A stretch of DNA of 64,000 bases from positions 16,459-80,458 of the forward strand of contig JBJMQS010000027.1 in NCBI GenBank assembly GCA_045802605.1, read 5' to 3'. The notes below the pieces were generated by a model. That model saw nothing but the letters and a program-made list of their open reading frames with translations. It ran no database searches and had not been told where the DNA came from. Within the stretch, counting starts at the first letter, position 1, and every line of letters starts with the position of its first letter. Made by a program: the position numbers and the translations under genes. Below, in pieces: positions 43,701 through 52,511 of this stretch. The DNA comes from JBJMQS01 sp045802605. GTDB taxonomy: Bacteria > Planctomycetota > Planctomycetia > Gemmatales > Gemmataceae.

Positions 43701-46700
43701 CTTTCGCATTTCAGCTTCGGGCCCGGCAGCGGCGGCGCCATCACGGTGGTCGAATCGTCAGCGACCGGCAACAAAGGCAACCAGGGCGGCGCATTCTATT
43801 TCACCGCGCCAGTCACCTCGTTGACGCTGCAGAACGTGACCGTTTCGGGAAACACCGCTGCCGATGGTGGCGGCATCCGCCAGTTCAACAGCGGCACTGC
43901 GTTAGTTTTGCAAAACTGCACCATCTCGGGCAATTCGGCGACGACCTCGGGCGGCGGCATCAACCATTACGGACCGGGATCGATCAGTATTGAGAGCACG
44001 GTGCTCTCGAACAATAACTCGCCGATCGGTACCGACGCACGGACCTTCGCGGCCACGTTTTCGTACAAGAACAGCGCGGTGGGCAGTCTCGCCGGCATCA
44101 ACACACCGAACAACCTCGGCGGCAACCTCGCGACTGGCACGAACCTCAAGCTTGGCACGCTCGCCAACAACGGCGGATGGACCACCGCAAGCCTGTCGCT
44201 CCGGCCCGCCGCCGATAGCCCGCTCACCGACAATGGCTCCAACCCTGCGTCGGTGACCTTTGACCAGCGCGGCGTCAGCCGGGTCTGGGGCGCGGCCATC
44301 GACATCGGCGCGGTCGAGGTGCCGTTGACCACGAACGTCCTCAACGCCAACGATTCGGGCGCCGGCTCGCTGCGGCAAGCGATCCTCGACGCCAACCGCG
44401 ATGCCGGTTCAGGATCCACCATCGGCTTCGACGCGACATTTTTCGCCACGGCGAAATCCATCAGCGTCGATGCCGGGCAGATGGATATCTCCGACACGCT
44501 CGTGATCAGTGGACCCGGCTCCGCGAAATTAACGCTCAACGCCCACGGCAAGAGCCGCCTCTTCGATACCAGTTCGACAGTTGACGGCGGCTCGGTCTCC
44601 TTCACCGGACTGACCCTGACGGGCGGGCAGGCCAGCGAGGGCGGGGCCCTCCTTATCGGACAAGAAGTAATTTCGCTCTCGGACTGCGTGCTCACCGGCA
44701 ACAGCGCGACCAGCGACGGCGGCGCGATCAATGTCGAGTCCGCCTTGGGCGGCCCAGCCCAACTCCTGCTCGATAAATGCACTGTGTCCGGCAACACCGC
44801 GGGCAGCAATGGCGGCGGCATTTATTTCTTCAATGGCGGCGGCTTTAGCATCGTCAACAGCACCGTCTCGGGCAATTCCGCCGGCTCGACGGGCGGCGGC
44901 CTTTACTTCTTCGGGTCGTCTGGCGTCGGCGGTACCGTGATCCTCCAGTCAACATTCTCGGGCAACGCGGCCAGCGGCGATGGCGGTGGCATCGTGCTCC
45001 GTGGCAGCACCGGCACCGGCACGCTGACGATGAAGAATGTCACCCTCGTCAGCAACACAAGCGCCGGCAACGGCGGCGGCATCGCTCGTCCCTTCGGGTC
45101 ATTCGTGATCGACCTACAAAGCTGCATCGTTTCAGGCAATGGTTCAGCCAATCCCGACATCTTCAGTGCAGGCACCGTCACGATGAAGAACAGCGCCGTC
45201 GGTTCGGGCACAGGTTTTACGAAGATCGACAATGGTGGCAATCTGCCTTTTCAAGCACATGCCAACCTCAAACTTGGTCCGCTAACTAACAATGGCGGTA
45301 CCATCCTGACGCACCTACCAGCCGGCGACAGCCCGCTGGTGGATGCGGGGTTCAATGCCGCCGGGTTGCCACTCGATGAACTCGGCACGCAACGCAAAAT
45401 CGGCACGGCTAGCGACATTGGGGCGGTCGAAGTATTCAACCTCGTCGTGCTCAACGCCAACGATTCCGGGCCGGGCTCGCTCCGGCAAACTCTGTCGCAC
45501 GCGAACACTGTGCTCGGGGCCGACACCGTCACCTTCGACCCAACCTTCTTCGCCACGGCGAAGACGATCACCCTGGTGAGTGCGCTTACGATCAGCGACG
45601 TGATGACAGTGACCGGCCCCGGCGCACGGCTCGCCACCATCAGCGGCAACAACGTCACGCGTCAGCTCAACGTCAACACGTCGTTGTCCAATCAACCGGT
45701 CCAAGTCAGCGGGCTGACGTTCGCCGGCGGCAAGTCCGGCCAGTTCGGAGCGATCGCCAACGCCGACGAGGCCCTTTCGCTGATCGATTGCGTGGTGACC
45801 GGCAACTCGGCCACGGGTGCCGGCGGCGCCATCGGCCTCTACATCGATCCCGCGTCACTGACCTTGATCGGCTGCACCATTACGGGGAATACGGCGGCGG
45901 GTGGCGGCGGCGGGGGCGTTTATGTCAATAACGCTGGCGGCGCGGTGACCATCCGTAACTGCACGATAGCGAACAACTCCTGCAGTACTAACGGCGGCGG
46001 GATCGTTTCGTTCTCCGTCGCCACGGTCATTCAGAACTCGACCATCGTCAACAATACGGCCGGCGGACAGGGAGGCGGCCTGAGGCTGCCCAATCCCGGC
46101 TCAACGATCGAAAGCAGCGTCATTTCGGGTAATACTGCGGCGACGGGCTTGGATATCATCGGCAACACTGTCGCCATTAAGAACAGCGCCATCGGCTCCA
46201 CGGCCGGATTCACGATCAACAATCAGGGGGGGAACATCCTCAACCAGCCGCACGCTAGTTTGAAACTCGGCGCATTGGCGAACAATGGCGGGCCCGCCGA
46301 TACCTTCTTGCCCGCGATCGACAGCCCACTTGTTGGCACGGGTTCGAATCCGGCTGCGTTGGTCAACGACCAAAGAGGCGTGCGCTTCGGGCGGGCGCGC
46401 TCCGCTGGAGTGGACATCGGCGCGGTTGAGGCCCCGACGAACTTCGTCGTGCTTAATGCCAACGATGCCGGGGCGGGTTCGCTGCGCCAAGCACTGCTCG
46501 ATGCCAATGCCTTCACTGGGCCCGATACGGTGACCTTCGATCCGATTTTCTTTGCGACGGCACAGACGATCACACTTACTACGGCCGAGCTGACTATCGC
46601 GGAAGCAGTGAACATCGCGGGAGCGGGCTCGAGCTTTGTGACTGTTAGCGGCAACAATGCGCGGCGCATTTGCAATACGACGAGTGCGCCGGATGGTTCG

Positions 46701-48182
46701 GTGATTGCCTTCTCGGGTCTGACGCTGACGCAGGGTAATGCGGGCACCTTTGAGGGAGGCGCGATCGAAGCCGGCAATCAGAAGCTGACGCTGACGGATT
46801 GCGTGCTCACTGGGAATAAGGCGGATGAGGGCGGGGCGTTCGACACGAATGATAGCAATGGCAGTCTGACGCTAATCCGCTGCCGCGTCACCAATAACAC
46901 CACCACCCTCAATGACGGGGCCGGGCTAAATTTCGACCTGACCGGTTGGACGCTGACGGTGGCTGATAGCACGCTTTCTGGCAATACCGCGGTTGGCGAA
47001 GGTGGGGCGATATATCTCGCTGGCGGCAGCATGACCATAGCGGGTAGCACGCTGTCCGGCAACAAGGCAGGAGGCTCTGGTGGAGGCGGTGTATATTTCA
47101 GTGGGGCAGTCGGCGCAGGCGGACTAACGATCACAAACAGTACCATCTCAGGCAACAGCGCGACAAACGGCGGTGGCATCGAGCTCCTTAGTGTCGTTGG
47201 GACGTTGACTGTGCGCAACAGCACGCTGACGGCGAACTCCGCGACTAATGGCGGTGGCATCCGTCGCAACAATGGATCGGCAACTGTGACGTTGACCAGC
47301 GCGCTTGTGTCGGGCAACGCGGCATCGGCGAGCGGACCAGACATATCCACTGGTGGTGTCGTTAACGCAACGACGTCGCTCTTGGGTAGCATCGCTGGAA
47401 TCACCACGTTTAACGGCGACGCGCAGACGAATAATCTCGTCGGCAAGGCCCCGTTGCTGGGAGCGCTCGCCGACAATGGCGGCCTGACCAAGACCCATGC
47501 GCTGCTCGCCGGCAGCCCGGCGATCAACGCCGGCTCGAATGTTGCAGGCCTAACCACCGACCAGCGCGGCGCCGGCTTCAACCGGGTCGTCGGCGGCAAC
47601 GCCGACGTGGGGGCCTACGAAGTTCAGAGTTCACCTCCGACGGTCACCTCAGTCGTCTTCGGCGACGGCACGAATCAGCGCTCGCTGGTCAAACGAATCG
47701 TGGTGACGTTCTCGGAAGCCGTCAGTTTTATGGGCGGCGTGGCCTCGGCCTTCACCGTGCATCGCTCGGGCACCGGCGGGACAACCGGCGACGTGATCTT
47801 GGCGGCGAATCCGGCCACAGGTCCGGCCAGTTCCGTGACGATTACTTTCTCCAGCAGCCTAACGGAGAATGGGTCGTTAGTTGACGGCCTTTACAACCTC
47901 ATCATTGGCGCAGCGCAAGTTTCAGGGGCCGGCGGCGCGCTCGACGGAAACAATGATGGAATTGCTGGCGGCGACTACCTCGTCACCGGCACGACCGCGA
48001 ACAAATTCTTCCGCCTGTTCGGCGATCAGAACGGCGATGCTGCCACTGACCAGACAGACTATCTCGTCTTCCGCAATGCGATTTCCGCGGGACCCAGCAC
48101 GATCTTTGATTTCAACAATGATGGCGACGTCGATCAGACCGACTATCTGCAGTTCCGCAACCGTATTTCCGCGGCACCGTGA
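40779..48182 (+). CDS. Giant exported protein: BNR-type beta-propeller, four beta-helix modules, dockerin-like C-terminus
   Basis: This 2467-residue protein has the N-terminal motif VLRLESRVTPS, the LExR-type leader of many large planctomycete secreted proteins. Residues about 40-740 are sialidase-like/BNR repeats (TDGGTSWTRI, STDGGVNWTDI, STDLGATWAKY). Four tandem modules of 330-440 residues follow, starting near residues 742, 1186, 1554 and 1889. Each opens with NANDSGAGSLRQA-type sequence and continues as a parallel beta-helix (GGGIYF and TGNSAT turns). The C-terminus has an Ig-like segment and two EF-hand/dockerin-like repeats (GDQNGDAATDQTDYLVFRN and NNDGDVDQTDYLQFRN). It is probably a surface or adhesion protein. 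Confidence 0.9.
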   Translation: MLYTFRRWISPARKVTTICNSQPSVLRLESRVTPSTSIPLLGANWTPMGPTPIVDSSSVINSGRLAAIAAVPGNSSIIYVAAAGGGVWKTSNATATNPDWTPLTDKLGLPPDTSKGSLSSGALAVAPNNTSVVYYGTGEAYGGLDSQYGRGIYKSSDSGTTWTLVGGTTFDRTCITKIVVDPTDSSRVFATTSNAGNGVASVTQGLYRSTDGGTSWTRISSGIAVSGKDFTDIEMIPGAPNTLFTDIAGGGGVYKTTNANAATPTWTLVSGLPTTTGGRGELAVAPNNAQVMYYSVSDVASANFGALLNMYKSTNGGSSWSTLNLGTDNDYLGGQGWYDQTLAVDPSNANIVYAGGQEKVLRSTDGGVNWTDIGALANGPHVDHHAAMFDAAGRFLDGNDGGIWRYDGGTGKWANLNGDSTSKSVSTGLSSNQVVGLALHPTDPNIVLAGLQDNGTVRFNDALKWTEVEGGDGGPIVIDPTNASFVYRVSPVGSFGAADFLRKSTDGGLNWSSITTGVVDAGKANFYPPLEMQPGVSSRLYLGTDVINVTTDSGVSWGRLTGDTFTFPGPGGIDAIGVGKASTATMYASANGSVFVTTNTGVAWTNRTPSGGGSFTDFAVDPTNSNVAYVVAKQFGASRVWRTTNAGVAWTDITNNLPAPPLGTILLDPGATNSSTDDVLYVGTDDQGLYGSTDLGATWAKYGLNLPNVQIRDIQYNSTTNILAVGTYGRGVWELNTKTAPLVVTNTNDSGIGSLRQAMIFANANPGTDTITFSLSGAGTITLASEIAVSDSVVVQGPSTKDVTISGNNTVRLFNINIAGTGTVTFDSLTLTKGKVASGDGAAVRNADENLTISACTISASTATSGLGGAVFSGGPLTLTSTSLTGNSAANGGAVGIYNGSVTMTGCTLSSNKAANVGGALWLFTGSNNSITTTDFVSNSAVDGGHIGSGIYGGKLDISRSAFSNGSASNRGGALSHFSFGPGSGGAITVVESSATGNKGNQGGAFYFTAPVTSLTLQNVTVSGNTAADGGGIRQFNSGTALVLQNCTISGNSATTSGGGINHYGPGSISIESTVLSNNNSPIGTDARTFAATFSYKNSAVGSLAGINTPNNLGGNLATGTNLKLGTLANNGGWTTASLSLRPAADSPLTDNGSNPASVTFDQRGVSRVWGAAIDIGAVEVPLTTNVLNANDSGAGSLRQAILDANRDAGSGSTIGFDATFFATAKSISVDAGQMDISDTLVISGPGSAKLTLNAHGKSRLFDTSSTVDGGSVSFTGLTLTGGQASEGGALLIGQEVISLSDCVLTGNSATSDGGAINVESALGGPAQLLLDKCTVSGNTAGSNGGGIYFFNGGGFSIVNSTVSGNSAGSTGGGLYFFGSSGVGGTVILQSTFSGNAASGDGGGIVLRGSTGTGTLTMKNVTLVSNTSAGNGGGIARPFGSFVIDLQSCIVSGNGSANPDIFSAGTVTMKNSAVGSGTGFTKIDNGGNLPFQAHANLKLGPLTNNGGTILTHLPAGDSPLVDAGFNAAGLPLDELGTQRKIGTASDIGAVEVFNLVVLNANDSGPGSLRQTLSHANTVLGADTVTFDPTFFATAKTITLVSALTISDVMTVTGPGARLATISGNNVTRQLNVNTSLSNQPVQVSGLTFAGGKSGQFGAIANADEALSLIDCVVTGNSATGAGGAIGLYIDPASLTLIGCTITGNTAAGGGGGGVYVNNAGGAVTIRNCTIANNSCSTNGGGIVSFSVATVIQNSTIVNNTAGGQGGGLRLPNPGSTIESSVISGNTAATGLDIIGNTVAIKNSAIGSTAGFTINNQGGNILNQPHASLKLGALANNGGPADTFLPAIDSPLVGTGSNPAALVNDQRGVRFGRARSAGVDIGAVEAPTNFVVLNANDAGAGSLRQALLDANAFTGPDTVTFDPIFFATAQTITLTTAELTIAEAVNIAGAGSSFVTVSGNNARRICNTTSAPDGSVIAFSGLTLTQGNAGTFEGGAIEAGNQKLTLTDCVLTGNKADEGGAFDTNDSNGSLTLIRCRVTNNTTTLNDGAGLNFDLTGWTLTVADSTLSGNTAVGEGGAIYLAGGSMTIAGSTLSGNKAGGSGGGGVYFSGAVGAGGLTITNSTISGNSATNGGGIELLSVVGTLTVRNSTLTANSATNGGGIRRNNGSATVTLTSALVSGNAASASGPDISTGGVVNATTSLLGSIAGITTFNGDAQTNNLVGKAPLLGALADNGGLTKTHALLAGSPAINAGSNVAGLTTDQRGAGFNRVVGGNADVGAYEVQSSPPTVTSVVFGDGTNQRSLVKRIVVTFSEAVSFMGGVASAFTVHRSGTGGTTGDVILAANPATGPASSVTITFSSSLTENGSLVDGLYNLIIGAAQVSGAGGALDGNNDGIAGGDYLVTGTTANKFFRLFGDQNGDAATDQTDYLVFRNAISAGPSTIFDFNNDGDVDQTDYLQFRNRISAAP

Positions 48183-48216
48183 GTCCGCAAAATACCCCTC
48201 GAGAGGAATTGCGGTG

Positions 48217-49167
48217 TTACCACTCCGCAACTTCTCCGCCGCCGCGCGTTGCGAGCGCTTGCCATGTGATCGCATTAATTGAGTTAGCGATGAAATGAAC
48301 CGCACCGTCGCAGGCTAGTACCTGTATACCGCCCGGATGAGTGCTGCGCGCCGCCAAGCGGGCTTTCTGCTGCTGCGTGTTCGTGCAATCGGGAGCGGCT
48401 GAGTTGGGCTGAAGCGAGTGATTGTAAATTGTGTTGCCGTAGTTGCCGACGATCCATTTTTCGCCGCGTTCCGCATAAATGGTACCGCTGCCGGGGTAGC
48501 TACAAGCGCCGGCCGTCGTGTCATCGCCAGCCGGCAGCATGAGCACGATCGTGGTGAGATCGGTGCTGCCGGCGTCGCCGTTGCCGAGCATTCTCTCGGA
48601 GAACGCGGCCGTCAAACTTGTGCCGTCGGTAATGTCGGTCAAAGCGATTGCGGAGTTCTGAAAGAACACACCGTCGGCGTTGGTCAGCGTGCCGTACCCC
48701 ACACGGCCACTGCCAGCGTTCGCCGCATAATTCGTCGCACCGTACGGTGAGCCGGGCACCTGCCCTGGCGATGGATCACTTGGACAAAGGAAGATCCGCA
48801 CCACCGACGTCGCAGCCGGATAGTTGGCAGTGCCGGGATAGGTCGTCGTCGCACTGGAGAACGTCGCGGGGGCACTGCTGAAATCGATCGCCCCTTGCAG
48901 ACTCGTCTGCTCGATGAACGGCAGGAGATATGCGTGTGCGGAAAAAATTACTGGAAGCGGCGCACCGCGGCCCGGGGGAAAATGCCGACAAACATCGTGA
49001 TACTGATGCAATGCCAGGCCAATTTGTTTGAGGTTGTTCCCGCACGAAGTGCGATTGGCCGCCTCGCGCGCTTTTTGCACCGCGGGCAGAAGTAAGCCGA
49101 TCAACACGGCGATGATGCTGATGACGATCAGCAACTCAATCAGGCTGAAGCCGCGTGGACGACGCAT
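48217..49167 (-). CDS. DUF1559 family protein with type IV pilin-like N-terminus
   Basis: This 316-residue protein has a prepilin leader, MRRPRG then FSLIELLIVISIIAVLIGLL, cleavable by prepilin peptidase before Phe. AVQKAREAANRTSCGNNLKQIGLALH is the DUF1559 signature. The C-terminal strand GGIQVLACDGAVHFI is the H-x-G-G-x-x-x-x-x-x-DG region of the family. Planctomycetes carry dozens of these, and their role is unknown. I chose the ATG at 49167 so that the leader is six residues. The open frame to 49308 adds a spurious 47 residues that would cross the promoter region of xoxF. Confidence 0.93.
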   Translation of the reverse strand: MRRPRGFSLIELLIVISIIAVLIGLLLPAVQKAREAANRTSCGNNLKQIGLALHQYHDVCRHFPPGRGAPLPVIFSAHAYLLPFIEQTSLQGAIDFSSAPATFSSATTTYPGTANYPAATSVVRIFLCPSDPSPGQVPGSPYGATNYAANAGSGRVGYGTLTNADGVFFQNSAIALTDITDGTSLTAAFSERMLGNGDAGSTDLTTIVLMLPAGDDTTAGACSYPGSGTIYAERGEKWIVGNYGNTIYNHSLQPNSAAPDCTNTQQQKARLAARSTHPGGIQVLACDGAVHFIANSINAITWQALATRGGGEVAEW

Positions 49168-49307
49168 CGGAGGTGCCTCGGACAAGCCGAGGAAATACTG
49201 GCGAATCTTGGGCCGCTTGGCATGGAGTTCGCTGAAATCTGTTGACCCTTTCTTGGGCCCCACTTTTTCAGCTTGTCGCGCAAGGATTGCCGGCCAGAGG
49301 GTTTGCA

Positions 49308-51074
49308 ATGATCGGCGGTCTTGGGCGACAAATCGCCTTGTTCCTCCTTTTGGTCCTCGCCGGTTTCACGCTGAGTGCGGACCTGCAATGGCCAATGCCC
49401 GCCCGCAATTTCGCCGCCACTCGGTACAGCGAGCTCGATCAAATCAATCTCGACAATGTCAAAAGCCTCAAGATCGCGTGGACATTTTCTACCGGCATCA
49501 ATCGGGGCCATGAAGCCGCCCCGCTTGTGATTGACGACGTGATGTATGTGGTGAGCCCCTTCCCCAACATTCTGTTCGCGCTTGATTTGAAACAGCCAGG
49601 CACGGTGAAGTGGAAGTACGAGCCCAAGCCAGTCTCCGCCGCGCAGGGCGTGGCCTGTTGCGATCTCGTCAATCGTGGCGCAGCCTACGACAACGGCAAG
49701 CTCTTCTTCAATACCCTCGATTGCCAGGTCTGCTGCGTCGATGCGAACACCGGCAAGGAAAACTGGAAAACCAAAGTCGGCGATATCAACCTCGGCGAAT
49801 CGATGACCATGGCGCCCATCGTTGTGCACGGCAAGGTCCTCGTCGGCAACAGCGGCGGCGAGTTCGGCGTCCGCGGCTGGCTGAAGGCGCTCGATGTTAA
49901 CAATGGCAAAGTGGCTTGGACGGCATTTTCCACCGGGCCGGATAAGGACTGCCTCATTGGGCCGGGGTTTCACCCCTTCTATTCCCAAGATCGCGGCCAA
50001 GATCTCGGCGCCACCAGTTGGCCACCCAACCAATGGAAAATCGGTGGCGGCACCGTCTGGGGCTGGCTATCGTACGATCCTGATTTGAATCTCGTTTATT
50101 ACGGCACCGCTAATCCCGGCCCGTGGAATTCCGACCTCCGGCCCGGCGACAACAAATGGACCTGCGGCATCTTCGCGCGCAATCCGGATACCGGCCAAGC
50201 CCGTTGGTTCTATCAGTGGAGCCCGCACGATCTCTACGACCATGATGGCGTCAATGAAAACGTGCTCGTCGATTTAGAGATCAACAGCAAAACGCGCAAG
50301 ACACTTTTGCATCCGGATCGCAATGGCCACATGTACGTGCTGGACCGCGAGACCGGCGAACTCATCTCGGCCGACGCATTTGTGCGGATCACCGCCAACA
50401 AAGGTGTGGATCTAAAGTCGGGTCGGCTGATTGATAACGAAGAGAAGCACCCGAAGATGGGCAAAGTCATTCGAGACGTGGCCCCGATCGCGCCCGGCGC
50501 GAAGGACTGGCAGCCAAGTGCCTGGTCGCCGCGTACCAAGCTTCTTTACATCCCGCACCAGACAATGTCGATGGATTATGAAGAGGCCGAGGTGAGCTAC
50601 ATCGCCGGCACGCCCTATGTTGGCGCCAACGTGAAGTATCACGCCGACCCGGTCGAACCGGGCGACGGCAGCCGCGGTGCGTTCTCCGCCTGGGACCCGG
50701 TGCAAAAGAAAAAGGTGTGGTCGATCAAAGAGAAATTCCCCGTCTGGTGCGGCGCTTTGACCACAGGAACTGACCTCGTCTTCTACGGAACGATGGATGG
50801 CTACTTCAAAGCCGTCAACGCCCGCACGGGTGATGCGCTTTGGCAAGCGAAAGTCGGGTCTGGAATAATTGGCCAACCCATGACGTATCGCGGGCCAGAC
50901 AGCAAACAGTATGTCGCGGTCTTATCCGGAGTCGGCGGCTGGTCGGGTTCAATCGTGTCGGCCGATTTGGATGTGCGCGACCCCACGGCCGCCAACGGCT
51001 GGGGCGCTGGCATGAAGGATTTGCCGCAGCACACTACCAAAGGGGGCATGCTCTACGTGTTCGGCCTGCCGTGA
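49308..51074 (+). CDS. xoxF: PQQ-dependent alcohol dehydrogenase, XoxF (lanthanide) type
   Basis: This 588-residue periplasmic eight-bladed propeller enzyme oxidises methanol or other small alcohols. The signal peptide is residues 1-23 (IALFLLLVLAGFTLSA). Adjacent cysteines Cys117-Cys118 (VACCD) form the PQQ-proximal disulfide. Metal ligands sit in SGGEFGVRGW and TANPGPWN. The catalytic Asp311 is in SPHDLYDHDGVN, and Asp313 at +2 is the residue that marks lanthanide-binding XoxF; calcium MxaF has Ala there. I chose the ATG at 49308 because the signal peptide starts there. The gene opens the long operon with xoxJ, xoxG and the oxidase. Confidence 0.92.
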   Translation: MIGGLGRQIALFLLLVLAGFTLSADLQWPMPARNFAATRYSELDQINLDNVKSLKIAWTFSTGINRGHEAAPLVIDDVMYVVSPFPNILFALDLKQPGTVKWKYEPKPVSAAQGVACCDLVNRGAAYDNGKLFFNTLDCQVCCVDANTGKENWKTKVGDINLGESMTMAPIVVHGKVLVGNSGGEFGVRGWLKALDVNNGKVAWTAFSTGPDKDCLIGPGFHPFYSQDRGQDLGATSWPPNQWKIGGGTVWGWLSYDPDLNLVYYGTANPGPWNSDLRPGDNKWTCGIFARNPDTGQARWFYQWSPHDLYDHDGVNENVLVDLEINSKTRKTLLHPDRNGHMYVLDRETGELISADAFVRITANKGVDLKSGRLIDNEEKHPKMGKVIRDVAPIAPGAKDWQPSAWSPRTKLLYIPHQTMSMDYEEAEVSYIAGTPYVGANVKYHADPVEPGDGSRGAFSAWDPVQKKKVWSIKEKFPVWCGALTTGTDLVFYGTMDGYFKAVNARTGDALWQAKVGSGIIGQPMTYRGPDSKQYVAVLSGVGGWSGSIVSADLDVRDPTAANGWGAGMKDLPQHTTKGGMLYVFGLP

Positions 51075-51082
51075 GTTACACC

Positions 51083-51907
51083 ATGACGCTGCGCAAGAAA
51101 TTCACTTGGCTCTGCTTCGTCCTGCTGGCTTTTGTTTTCACCATGCCCGCACGATCGGCTGACCCTGCGTCTCGCCGAGTCCTTCGCATTTCGGCCGACC
51201 CCAATAATCTCCCGTTCACGAATGAGCGGCTCGAAGGATTCGAAAACAAGATCGCAGCGATCATCGCCAAGGAGCTCGATTGCGAGTTGCAATACATCTG
51301 GCGAGCACAACGCCGTGGATTCTTCCGGATCGCCCTCAAAGAAGGCGAATGCGATCTCGTGCTGGGCGCGCCGGTGGGCTTCGATCGGGCCCTCGTGACC
51401 AAGCCTTACTACCGCTCAAGTTATGTCTTCGTGGCCCGCAAAGATCGCAGCATTGGCATTCAGTCGTTTGACAATCCCAAACTTCGCACCCTCAAAATCG
51501 GCGTGCAGATGGTTGGCAGCGACGGCTTCAACACTCCACCCGTCCACGCGCTGAACCATCGCGGATTGGTCAACCAGTTGGTGGGCTTCACGGTGTATGG
51601 CAACTACGCCGAGGAAAACCCGCCCGCCCGCATCGTCGAAGCCGTGGCCAAGTCCGAAGTGGATGTCGCCGTCGTTTGGGGCCCCCTCGCGGGGTATTTC
51701 GCCAAGTCACAGGCGGTGCCCCTCGAGTTGACGCCGGTAAAGCCGACCAACGATCCGCCAGGGCTGACATTTGCGTTCGACATCGGTCTCGGCGTTCGCA
51801 AAGGCAACCGCGAATTGCGCGACCAGCTCAACGAGATTCTCAAACGCAAGCAACCGGAGATCGATCGGATTCTGGATGACTATGGCGTTCCGCGAGCCAA
51901 GGAGTGA
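51083..51907 (+). CDS. xoxJ: XoxJ/MoxJ-like periplasmic binding protein
   Basis: This 274-residue protein has a signal peptide (residues 1-24, cleavage near ARSA). The mature part is a type II periplasmic solute-binding fold (LRISADPNNLPFTNE, then GEGDLVLG-like segment ECDLVLGAPVGF, later DVAVVWGPLAGYF). In methylotrophs this position after xoxF is held by XoxJ, thought to help mature or activate XoxF. It starts 8 bp after the xoxF stop. No cofactor motif is visible. Confidence 0.9.
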   Translation: MTLRKKFTWLCFVLLAFVFTMPARSADPASRRVLRISADPNNLPFTNERLEGFENKIAAIIAKELDCELQYIWRAQRRGFFRIALKEGECDLVLGAPVGFDRALVTKPYYRSSYVFVARKDRSIGIQSFDNPKLRTLKIGVQMVGSDGFNTPPVHALNHRGLVNQLVGFTVYGNYAEENPPARIVEAVAKSEVDVAVVWGPLAGYFAKSQAVPLELTPVKPTNDPPGLTFAFDIGLGVRKGNRELRDQLNEILKRKQPEIDRILDDYGVPRAKE

Positions 51908-51911
51908 ATTC

Positions 51912-52511
51912 ATGCGGCACTCCTATGCGTACTTTTTGGTTTCACTTGTTGTCGCCGGCACGTTGGTCGCCGCCAGCGGGTGCAAGCGCGAAGCGCGCTC
52001 GTTCGAGCCGATCGCGCCCAACGCCGACACAGTCCGCTGGACTCGGCAAAGCGATTTACAGCCCGGCGGCATCGACACCAATGTTCCTGCGGGATCGATT
52101 ATTAAAATGTCAGGCTCGGTCAAAAACGATTACGAAGAGAATGCGCAGGCGCTGTCGGAAGGGAAGCGCCTCTACTCGGCGTACAACTGCGTTGGATGCC
52201 ACGCCCACGGCGGCGGCGCCATCGGTCCTGCGCTCATGGATGAAAAATGGATCTACGGCTCGGAGCCGCAACAGGTCTTCAGCACGATCGTGGAAGGCCG
52301 GCCCAACGGGATGCCTTCGTTCGGCGCGCGTTTGCCGGCGTACCAAATCTGGCAACTCGCCGCCTATGTCCGGAGCATGAGCGGCCTGGTGGACAAGCAA
52401 GCCGCGCCTGGCCGCGACGATGCCATGAAATTGGGAAAGCCCGAGAATTCTCGATCGACCGAGAAACCGGTTGACTCCAATCCGTCGAAATCGGAGGAGC
52501 GGCCGAAATGA
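51912..52511 (+). CDS. xoxG: Cytochrome c lipoprotein, XoxG-like electron acceptor
   Basis: This 199-residue protein has a lipoprotein signal with a lipobox ending in Cys24 (VAASGC), so it is membrane-tethered. The class I heme site is NCVGCHAHGG (about residues 95-104), and the distal methionine is in RPNGMPSFG. The C-terminal tail is low-complexity and charged. It would take electrons from XoxF and pass them to the caa3 oxidase encoded next. Its stop overlaps the coxB start in ATGA (52508-52511). Confidence 0.9.
   Translation: MRHSYAYFLVSLVVAGTLVAASGCKREARSFEPIAPNADTVRWTRQSDLQPGGIDTNVPAGSIIKMSGSVKNDYEENAQALSEGKRLYSAYNCVGCHAHGGGAIGPALMDEKWIYGSEPQQVFSTIVEGRPNGMPSFGARLPAYQIWQLAAYVRSMSGLVDKQAAPGRDDAMKLGKPENSRSTEKPVDSNPSKSEERPK

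Noticed and set aside
46778..47599. Long minus-strand open frame of 273 codons inside the giant protein gene
   Set aside because: It is the complement of the Gly/Ser/Thr-rich beta-helix repeats and is composed mainly of Pro, Ala, Val and Leu without any domain; the plus-strand gene explains the region.
43003..47640. Repeated segments resembling a repeat array
   Set aside because: They are protein-coding module repeats about 1 kb apart, in frame, with no short regular repeat/spacer structure of CRISPR.
49308..51074. Calcium-dependent MxaF-type methanol dehydrogenase
   Set aside because: The residue two after the catalytic Asp is Asp rather than Ala, and no mxaI gene follows; XoxF fits better.
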